A DNA stretch of 11,759 bases, taken from assembly GCA_946886805.1 (NCBI GenBank), contig CAMPJM010000082.1, forward strand, positions 1-11,759, given 5' to 3'. Under the pieces are notes generated by a model that worked only from the letters and a program-made list of their open reading frames with translations, was not told where the DNA came from and ran no database searches. A program made the translations under genes and the position numbers. Source of the DNA: an uncultured Flammeovirgaceae bacterium. GTDB lineage: Bacteria > Bacteroidota > Bacteroidia > Cytophagales > Cyclobacteriaceae. Shown here piece after piece: positions 6,087-11,759 of this stretch (its first letter is position 1; each line of letters begins with the position of its first letter).

Positions 6087-8075
6087 ATGCAATTGACTTT
6101 TTTTGTATATCCTCTATTAAAACCTCTGAAATTCAAAAGTTGTTTAGGCAAAGCTTCAAGTATCTCTTTCAAATTTTTATCTCTATTGGTACTGAGCCTA
6201 CTTTTGATGTCATCACCGGGATTTTCCCAATCAGAGGATCAACTTCTTTCCAGCGTTCACCTAAAAAAGATGAGCATGGAGGAACTTATGAATCTTGAAG
6301 TAATTTCGGTTTCCAAACAGCCGGAAAAATTGACGGAAGTAGCATCAGCTATCCAGGTGATTACGCAGGAAGATATTCGTAGATCCGGGGCAACTAATAT
6401 TCCAGAGGCTTTGAGATTGGCCTCGAATTTACAGGTAGCGCAAGCCAATTCAAGCCAATGGGCTATCAGTTCAAGGGGATTTAATAACGTAATTTCCAAT
6501 AAATTACTTGTGATGATAGATGGACGTACCGTTTACACCCCACTTTATGCAGGTGTATTTTGGGATGTTCAGAACGTCGTTTTGGAAGACATTGAAAGAA
6601 TAGAGGTAATAAGTGGCCCCGGGGGAACCATGTGGGGATCGAATGCGGTAAATGGGGTTATCAATATCATTACTAAAAGCGCTGAAAATACGCAAGGATT
6701 GTTTGTTGAGGCAGCTGCAGGCAGCCATTTAAACGCATTGGGCAGTGTCCGATACGGAGGCAAAATTGCTAAAGATGTTTCTTACCGGGCATACGCAACC
6801 GGCTATAGCAGAGACAATACCTATCTTAATGATGGCGCAGATGCAAATGATGAGTGGAAAATGGGACAAGCAGGCTTCCGTATGGACTGGGACGCTTCAT
6901 CGGCTGATGCGCTCACTTTACAGGGCGACTATTACAAAGGCAAACCTAATCCCGACGGGTTGGAACCTGTGATTAATAAAGGCGGAAATGTGTTGGCAAG
7001 ATGGTCGCATACAATATCCGATAGATCAGACTTCCAGCTTCAGTTTTACTATGATCAAACCTGGCGCGACTTTTCAAACGGATTAACAGAAAATTTGAAG
7101 ACTTATGATTTAGATTGGCAACATAAATTTTCTCTGGGGGAGCGGCATGAAGTGATCTGGGGATTGGGAGCAAGGCTTATGGATCATAAAATGCAAAACC
7201 TGGAATTATTTGCTTTCCTGCCCGGTCACAAACTTCTTCAACTTTATAGCGGATTCGTACAGGATGAGATTTCTTTGATCAAAGAACGCCTTCATTTGAC
7301 GATTGGCTCTAAGTTCGAACATAACAGTTATACAGGCATGGAATATCAACCAAATGCCCGTTTGGCCTGGATGCCAAAAGAAAATCATACCATCTGGGGA
7401 GGCGTGTCACGTGCGGTAAGAATACCTGCGCGAATAGATGCTGATTTTTTCTTGTTTATAGCTCCCGAGGTTCCATTTATTGCCGGTAGCGATTTCGAAT
7501 CTGAAGAATTGCTTTCTTATGAAATTGGATGGCGTTTGCAACCTTCCGAAGAGGTAACTATATCGTTGGCCACTTTTTATAATTTTTATGACAACCTGCG
7601 CACCGCCGAACCTGGCCAACCCCTTCCCATAACTTTTGGAAATGGCTTAAAAGGTGAAACCTACGGCATTGAATTATCCAGCACCTATCAACCAACGGAA
7701 TGGTGGCGGCTAAGAGGCGGATATACATTTTTAAAGAAGGATTTAACATTAAAGCCCGGAAGTGCTGACACCAACCAAGGAACGGCCGAAAGCAACGATC
7801 CTGAACACCAGCTTCTCTTACAATCTTCTGTAGACCTTCCCGGTCGATTGGAATTCAACACTTTTATCCGATACATTGGTGAACTACAAACAGTCTATGT
7901 TTCCGACTACGTGGGATTGGACATAAATATTGGATGGAAAATCAATAGTAATTTCGAAATTAACCTTGTAGGGCAGAACCTGATAGATGAAAGGCATACT
8001 GAATTTATACCCGAGTCTCCCTCCGCACGTAAAATACCCAGAAGTATTTACGGGAAAGTCACATGCAGATTTTGA
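6087..8075 (+). CDS. TonB-dependent outer-membrane receptor
   Basis: This 662-residue protein is a TonB-dependent receptor. After an unusually long N-terminal stretch (1-27), a hydrophobic segment at 28-43 and a probable cleavage site near residue 47-48 form the signal peptide. A TonB-box-like EVISVSKQPEKL lies at 71-82. The plug domain (about 82-197) contains LLVMIDGRTVY at 140-150, RIEVISGPGGTMWGSNAVNG at 171-190 and VINIITK at 191-197. The remaining 460 residues are beta-barrel, rich in alternating aromatic strands and ending in a terminal Phe, the outer-membrane assembly signal. It lacks the carboxypeptidase-like N-terminal extension of SusC proteins and is shorter than they are, so it resembles siderophore/vitamin/metal-type receptors; the ligand is unknown. 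It heads an operon in which the next gene overlaps it by 13 bases, which ties it to the YfiR-like protein and the kinase. Confidence 0.93.
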   Translation: MQLTFFVYPLLKPLKFKSCLGKASSISFKFLSLLVLSLLLMSSPGFSQSEDQLLSSVHLKKMSMEELMNLEVISVSKQPEKLTEVASAIQVITQEDIRRSGATNIPEALRLASNLQVAQANSSQWAISSRGFNNVISNKLLVMIDGRTVYTPLYAGVFWDVQNVVLEDIERIEVISGPGGTMWGSNAVNGVINIITKSAENTQGLFVEAAAGSHLNALGSVRYGGKIAKDVSYRAYATGYSRDNTYLNDGADANDEWKMGQAGFRMDWDASSADALTLQGDYYKGKPNPDGLEPVINKGGNVLARWSHTISDRSDFQLQFYYDQTWRDFSNGLTENLKTYDLDWQHKFSLGERHEVIWGLGARLMDHKMQNLELFAFLPGHKLLQLYSGFVQDEISLIKERLHLTIGSKFEHNSYTGMEYQPNARLAWMPKENHTIWGGVSRAVRIPARIDADFFLFIAPEVPFIAGSDFESEELLSYEIGWRLQPSEEVTISLATFYNFYDNLRTAEPGQPLPITFGNGLKGETYGIELSSTYQPTEWWRLRGGYTFLKKDLTLKPGSADTNQGTAESNDPEHQLLLQSSVDLPGRLEFNTFIRYIGELQTVYVSDYVGLDINIGWKINSNFEINLVGQNLIDERHTEFIPESPSARKIPRSIYGKVTCRF

Positions 8076-8626
8076 GAAAAGTCACATACCAATTTCTTTT
8101 CGTTGTACTGCTTGTATGCAGCACAATAATTTTATCTGCCCAAAAACCTCCGGTTCAGGGCTACCAAATAAAGGCTGTCTTCCTGCTAAACTTTAGTCGT
8201 TTTGTTGAATGGCCAGCAAGTGCTTTCCCTTCTGACAAGGCTCCTATTATTATTGGAATTTTAGGAGAAGACCCATTTGGATCGTACCTCGATGAAGTTT
8301 TGGCGGGCGAAGAAGTCAACGGAAGGTCGGTAATTGTGAAAAGGTTCGAAGATGTTGATGATATTGAAGTTTGTCATATTCTTTATATAAAAATGAAAGA
8401 GTCTGAAGGCATGGAAAAAATCATTGAACCCCTTAAAGAAAAAAACACACTTACAATAAGCGATTCGGATGATTTTATTAAAAATGGTGGGATGATCAGA
8501 TTTGTTAAGGTTTCTAAAAGGATACAGTTTCAGATAAATCCTGAAGCTGCTAAGGCGGCAGATATCAAGATCAGTTCTAAACTGCTCAGCCTTGCAGAAA
8601 TTGTCGCCTTTAATGAAAAGGAATAG
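8063..8626 (+). CDS. YfiR-like periplasmic protein (DUF4154)
   Basis: This 187-residue protein belongs to the YfiR/DUF4154 family. A signal peptide spans 1-26 (hydrophobic 10-24, cleavage probably after Ser-Ala before Gln27). The mature part shows family motifs: KAVFLLNFSRFVEWP at 37-51, GILGEDPFG at 65-73, CHILYI at 104-109, TISD at 131-134, GGMIRFV at 142-148 and INPEAAKAADIKISSKLLSLA at 158-178. In Pseudomonas and E. coli, YfiR sits in the periplasm and represses the membrane diguanylate cyclase YfiN by acting on its periplasmic domain. Here the ATG at 8063 overlaps the receptor gene by 13 bases, implying translational coupling, and the kinase gene starts 3 bases after its stop. By analogy it probably binds the periplasmic domain of that kinase; this is inference. 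The mature protein has only one cysteine (C104), so the two intramolecular disulfides of Pseudomonas YfiR cannot form. Confidence 0.9.
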   Translation: MQILRKVTYQFLFVVLLVCSTIILSAQKPPVQGYQIKAVFLLNFSRFVEWPASAFPSDKAPIIIGILGEDPFGSYLDEVLAGEEVNGRSVIVKRFEDVDDIEVCHILYIKMKESEGMEKIIEPLKEKNTLTISDSDDFIKNGGMIRFVKVSKRIQFQINPEAAKAADIKISSKLLSLAEIVAFNEKE

Positions 8627-8629
8627 TAT

Positions 8630-10267
8630 ATGTTATTTAAAGATAGACCTATCAGGCAAAAACTAACAATTCTGAATCTACTCACCAGTGGAGCAGTTTT
8701 GCTTTTGACTTGTTTGGCGTTCTTTGCCTATGAATACCATACCTTCCGTCAGTCGACCGTTAGGCAGCTCGCCACACTTGGAAAAATTATTGCTGCCAAT
8801 AGTACGGCCGCTTTAGCCTTTGACAGCCCTAAAGATGCCGCAGAAATATTAGCTGCGCTCAAGGTAGAACAGCATATCGTAGCTGCGATTCTTTATGATA
8901 CATCGGGCAATTTTTTTGCACAATATCCAACTTCACTTCCTAACACGCCTATTTCTGTAAATAGAGAGCTGACCGGGTTTCAATTTACTGATTCCCATCT
9001 TGAAGGATACCAGCCGGTTCTACAGGGTGAAGAAAAACTTGGCATACTATTTCTTAAATCCGATCTGAAGGCAATGCAGGAGAGGTTCAGGTTGTATGGG
9101 CTCATAGCTCTTGGGGTAATAATTATTTCATTTTTTTTAGCCTTGTTTCTTTCCTCTTTTCTTCAGGTAAGCATATCAAGACCTATACTTGGCTTGGCTA
9201 AAGCCGCGAGGGCAGTATCGGATCTGCAGGATTACTCGGTGCGCGCAAAAAAGATAGGCAACGATGAAATTGGTGCGCTTACCGACGCATTTAACCATAT
9301 GCTTTTTCAAATTCAGGATCAGAACAAGGCTCTGAGTGAATTCAATAAAAACCTGGAACAAAAGGTGATAGAACGCACCAAAGAATTGGAAATAGCAAAC
9401 CAGGAACAAAAAGAGGCAGAAGAGGAGATTTCTAAGAAGAACAAAGCACTTGCCAAAGCATTGGAAGAACTTCAAGTAGCTGAAGAACATCTGAGAAAAC
9501 TTAATAATGATCTTGAAAGAAGGGTGAGAGACCGTACAAATGAGCTTTTGGCAAGTGAAAGAGCATTTAAAGACAAAAATAAAGAACTCGAGAAAACCAA
9601 TGTGGATCTCGATAACTTCATTTATACCGCTTCTCATGATCTGAAAAGCCCCATTGTGAACCTCGAAGGATTAATTAATCTTCTTAGGAAAAAATTGAAC
9701 AAGGTTACCTCCTTTAAGGATATCCAATTATTGGATATGGTTGAATTGTCTATTCAAAAATTGAAAGGCACTATTGCCGATCTCACCGAAATAACTAAAG
9801 TTCAAAAGGACCTGGAAGAAGACGCCCAGCAAATCTCCTTTAAGGAAATATTAGAAGATGTAAAAGATGGAATAAAAACCAATATCACAGAGTCCGGGGC
9901 TATTATAGAGGAGGATTTCAAAGTATCGCACATAGTTTATCCCCGAAAAAACCTCAGGAGCATTATTTACAATCTTTTGAGTAATGCCATTAAATACAGG
10001 GCCTTAGAAAGACCTCTCAAAATTAATATCCAAACGTATATGGAAAACGGCTCCATAGTCTTCAGTGTGGAGGATAATGGGCTGGGGATCAGTAAAGACC
10101 AGCAACCCAAACTTTTCACCATGTTTAAGAGATTACACACCCACGTGGAAGGGACCGGAATTGGATTATACATCATAAAAAGGATTATCGAAAATAGAGG
10201 TGGTAGGATTGAAGTGGATAGTAGCCTGGATGAAGGAACTACCTTTAGAACTTTTTTTAGGGATTAG
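8630..10267 (+). CDS. CHASE8-like/HAMP sensor histidine kinase
   Basis: This 545-residue membrane histidine kinase has TM1 at about 13-35, a periplasmic domain at 36-152 whose pattern (ATLGKIIAANSTAALAFDSP, 48-67) fits the CHASE8 domain known from YfiN-type proteins, TM2 at 153-178 and HAMP at 179-232. A long coiled coil (233-325) contains two copies of an NxxLExxVxxRTxEL unit at 239-253 and 292-306. HisKA follows with phospho-acceptor H336 in SHDLKSP. The HATPase domain has its N-box around N452 (NLLSNAIKY), G1 EDNGLGI at 481-487, F-box LFTMF at 495-499 and G2 GTGIGLYI at 508-515. All catalytic motifs look intact. There is no receiver domain and no response regulator follows in the window, so the output is unassigned. 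The gene starts 3 bases after the YfiR-like gene. The last codons, including the TAG stop, fall within a TTAGGGA repeat. Confidence 0.92.
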   Translation: MLFKDRPIRQKLTILNLLTSGAVLLLTCLAFFAYEYHTFRQSTVRQLATLGKIIAANSTAALAFDSPKDAAEILAALKVEQHIVAAILYDTSGNFFAQYPTSLPNTPISVNRELTGFQFTDSHLEGYQPVLQGEEKLGILFLKSDLKAMQERFRLYGLIALGVIIISFFLALFLSSFLQVSISRPILGLAKAARAVSDLQDYSVRAKKIGNDEIGALTDAFNHMLFQIQDQNKALSEFNKNLEQKVIERTKELEIANQEQKEAEEEISKKNKALAKALEELQVAEEHLRKLNNDLERRVRDRTNELLASERAFKDKNKELEKTNVDLDNFIYTASHDLKSPIVNLEGLINLLRKKLNKVTSFKDIQLLDMVELSIQKLKGTIADLTEITKVQKDLEEDAQQISFKEILEDVKDGIKTNITESGAIIEEDFKVSHIVYPRKNLRSIIYNLLSNAIKYRALERPLKINIQTYMENGSIVFSVEDNGLGISKDQQPKLFTMFKRLHTHVEGTGIGLYIIKRIIENRGGRIEVDSSLDEGTTFRTFFRD

Positions 10268-10350
10268 GGATTAGGTTTTGGGGATTGGGGAGTTGATGAT
10301 TGGTGATTGGTGATTGTTGATTGTTGATTTATGAATTGAGGATTGGGATT
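10256..10350 (+). repeat. Degenerate GATTAGG/GGTGATT repeat block 1
   Basis: The block starts with tandem TTAGGGA units that include the kinase stop codon, then passes into GGGGATTGGGG, GGTGATTGGTGATT and TTGATTGTTGATT units. It is strongly G/T-biased on the + strand. The same family appears inverted at 3063-3098 and again at 10489-10577. No coding role. Confidence 0.65.
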
Positions 10351-10488
10351 TCGGAGTCGAGCGAGTGCGATGCCATTCGATCTTGTTTTTGCTTGTCATT
10401 CAGGAGGAAACTTGTTGGATACTAGCAGTTCAAGCCGGTTAAAACTACCTAAGCTGAAATGAGCACTGCCCAAATGGATAATTACGAC
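10351..10488. other. Unassigned spacer between the two repeat blocks
   Basis: No gene or strong hairpin is seen. It contains TGTCATTCAGGAGGAAACTTG (about 10399-10419), which resembles the TGTCATCCTGA...AGGATCTTGG unit at 2818 and may be a diverged member of that family. Confidence 0.3.
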
Positions 10489-10577
10489 TGGTGATTTATG
10501 AATTGGTGATTGGTGAGTTATGATTGGTGATTTATGATTTGGTGATTAGTGAGTTATGATTGGTGATTGGCGAGTTT
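10489..10577 (+). repeat. Degenerate GGTGATT/GAGTTATGATT repeat block 2
   Basis: GGTGATT, GGTGAGTTATGATT and GGTGATTTATGA units repeat with changing spacing, in the same orientation as block 1. The units are too irregular and the spacers too short for a CRISPR array. The pattern suggests slippage-driven low-complexity intergenic DNA. Confidence 0.65.
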
Positions 10578-10677
10578 TGACCAATTGATTTGAAATAAAG
10601 ATTTTGCTTGGAGAAAAACAGCCTTGTTAAAACTCATTCTACCCTAATCAGTTAATGTCATAAGATCAGGGAGAAAA

Positions 10678-10691
10678 CTGATATTTATCAG
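10678..10691. promoter_or_regulatory. Palindrome upstream of pta, possible operator
   Basis: CTGATA-TT-TATCAG is a perfect inverted repeat with 6-bp arms. It ends 22 bases before the pta -7 box, so it sits just upstream of where a -33 contact would be, a place typical for an activator or repressor site. It could equally be chance, as the arms are short. Confidence 0.3.
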
Positions 10692-10713
10692 GTATTTTAA
10701 AGGTTTTGTAACT

Positions 10714-10721
10714 TACTTTTG
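10714..10721 (+). promoter_or_regulatory. Promoter -7 box of pta
   Basis: TACTTTTG fits TAnnTTTG exactly and lies 22 bases before the ATG at 10744, so transcription would begin near 10728. A clear TTTG -33 box at the right distance is missing; the TTTTG at 10704-10708 is too close. The spacing to the start codon is similar to that proposed for the E2 gene. Confidence 0.4.
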
Positions 10722-10743
10722 AAGCTAGGAATCTATTTTTACT

Positions 10744-11759
10744 ATGACAAAGACGATATTCATTGCCACGGCCGAACCTTACAGCGGAAAATCTATTGTA
10801 GCACTTGGGCTTGTAGACATGCTCATGCACAAAGCTCAAAAAATCGGCTACTTTAAACCCATTATCACTACAGATCCCAAAGTTGCGAAAGATGTACATA
10901 TTGAAACCATCATAAAACATTTTAATCTTCAGATTAACTATGAAGATACGTACGCTTTTGTTCGGGAAGAAGCTGACAAGCTTATACAAAAGGAAAACCA
11001 GAACGAAATCATTGATACCATCATAGAAAAATTCAAGAGACTGGAAGAAAACTATGATTTCACAATTGTGGAAGGCAGTGATTTTTTAGGTGAAGGAATG
11101 GCTTTTGAATTTGATGCCAATGCTTCTATTGCCAAAAATTTAGGCGCACCGGTTGTAATTGTGGTATCAGGTGAAGGCAAAACCATTCCTCAGGTAAACC
11201 ATGCAGTAATTACCACCATGCACAATTTCCAGAACCGCGACGTGCAGGTGCTATCCATCATTGCCAACAAGGTAAATCCAGACTATTGTGAGGATATCCA
11301 TGAGCTTTTGAAAGAACAATTGCCAAAAGATATTATCCTGGCTGTGATTCCGGAAGATCAACGCCTTAAAAGTCCTACAATCAAAGAAATTCACAATGTA
11401 CTGGGCGGTAAAATTATGTTTGGCGAGCAATTCCTCTCCAACTTGGCAGACCATTTTATTTTTGGTGCCATGCAGGTTCCCAACTTTCTAAACCACATAA
11501 AGGAAAATGTGCTAATCGTTACACCCGGAGATCGGGCGGACATTATCATCAGTTCATTGCAGGCCAATATTTCCTCAAACTACCCGAAAGTGGCCGGGAT
11601 TGTTCTTACAGGAGGCTTTGAACCTGCACCCGCCATCATCAAATTAATAGAAGGCTTGCAGGCAATTGTGCCAATTATAGCAATTAAGGAAGGCTCTTTT
11701 GCTACAGCAGCCAAATTAAGTACCATTAAGGCGAAAATCACGCCCGACAATATCAAAAA
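10744..11759 (+). CDS. pta: Phosphate acetyltransferase, long form (N-terminal part, cut by window edge)
   Basis: The reading frame from ATG 10744 stays open to the window end for 338 codons without a stop. The N-terminus is a P-loop-like AAA_26 domain of the BioD/CobQ kind (TIFIATAEPYSGKSIVALG, residues 4-22, with GKS at 15-17), and VEGSDFLGEG lies at about 113-122. A DRTGG-type domain follows, seen in TPGDRAD at 260-266 and the later VLTGG. This order is that of long (about 700-residue) phosphotransacetylases, whose catalytic PTA_PTB domain would lie beyond the window. The enzyme interconverts acetyl-CoA plus phosphate and acetyl phosphate plus CoA; in E. coli Pta the N-terminal region mediates allosteric control. 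An ackA gene commonly follows but cannot be seen here. The start is supported by the promoter-like box 22 bases upstream and by the P-loop beginning a few residues into the protein. Confidence 0.88.
   Translation, partial: MTKTIFIATAEPYSGKSIVALGLVDMLMHKAQKIGYFKPIITTDPKVAKDVHIETIIKHFNLQINYEDTYAFVREEADKLIQKENQNEIIDTIIEKFKRLEENYDFTIVEGSDFLGEGMAFEFDANASIAKNLGAPVVIVVSGEGKTIPQVNHAVITTMHNFQNRDVQVLSIIANKVNPDYCEDIHELLKEQLPKDIILAVIPEDQRLKSPTIKEIHNVLGGKIMFGEQFLSNLADHFIFGAMQVPNFLNHIKENVLIVTPGDRADIIISSLQANISSNYPKVAGIVLTGGFEPAPAIIKLIEGLQAIVPIIAIKEGSFATAAKLSTIKAKITPDNIK

Noticed and set aside
6087..8075. SusC-type receptor of a polysaccharide utilisation locus.
   Set aside because: The protein is too short, lacks the carboxypeptidase-like extension, and is followed by a YfiR-like gene rather than a SusD lipoprotein.
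9176..9637. A 153-codon open frame on the - strand inside the kinase gene.
   Set aside because: It is antisense to the coiled-coil region, its Phe/Cys-rich product mirrors Lys/Glu codons of the real gene, and no start signal supports it.
10256..10577. Possible CRISPR array or telomere-like TTAGGG repeats.
   Set aside because: Units are degenerate, of variable spacing, without distinct spacers or cas genes; the tandem TTAGGGA is only two units long and lies in a bacterial intergenic repeat.
10666..10989. A 107-codon - strand open frame over the start of pta.
   Set aside because: The + strand frame encodes a clear AAA_26 domain here; the antisense product shows no recognisable domain.

Overview
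The window looks like chromosomal DNA of a Bacteroidota bacterium, most likely of the Cytophagales/Cyclobacteriaceae type. This is an inference from four things: an AT-rich composition; gene starts that lack Shine-Dalgarno boxes and are preceded by A/T-rich leaders; promoter-like boxes of the Bacteroidota type (TTTG, then TAnnTTTG); and family content such as TPR-SpoIIE phosphatases, a TonB-dependent receptor operon and a long phosphotransacetylase. All supported genes are on the + strand. I found no tRNA, rRNA, CRISPR array or transposase gene.

Layout. 56-2710: two housekeeping genes, cinA (MoCF domain plus NMN deamidase domain) and a lipoyl-bearing E2 acyltransferase of a 2-oxoacid dehydrogenase, the latter with its own promoter-like site. 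2711-3189: a non-coding stretch packed with short dispersed repeats and hairpins of at least four kinds. 3190-4995: a secreted-TPR / coiled-coil / transmembrane / SpoIIE-type phosphatase signalling protein. 4979-5397: two copies of a 129-bp repeat whose ends form inverted arms; the first copy overlaps the end of the phosphatase gene. 5398-5793: a small GlcG/HbpS-family protein followed by a strong terminator hairpin. 5981-10267: a promoter and a tightly packed three-gene operon. It encodes a TonB-dependent outer-membrane receptor, a periplasmic YfiR-like (DUF4154) protein that overlaps it by 13 bases, and a CHASE8-like/HAMP sensor histidine kinase starting 3 bases later. 10268-10743: intergenic DNA with two blocks of degenerate GGTGATT-type repeats and a promoter-like site. 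10744 to the window end: the N-terminal 338 codons of a long-form phosphate acetyltransferase (pta), cut by the window edge.

How the genes may work together. The three-gene operon reads as one sensory chain crossing the whole envelope: receptor in the outer membrane, YfiR-like protein in the periplasm, kinase in the inner membrane. It resembles the YfiBNR system of proteobacteria, but the diguanylate cyclase output is replaced by a histidine kinase and the OmpA-like YfiB by a TonB-dependent receptor. The neighbouring GlcG/HbpS-like gene raises the possibility of a heme or iron cue, but this is only contextual. A second observation is that three genes (E2, phosphatase, kinase) end inside dispersed repeats that appear to supply their stop codons.
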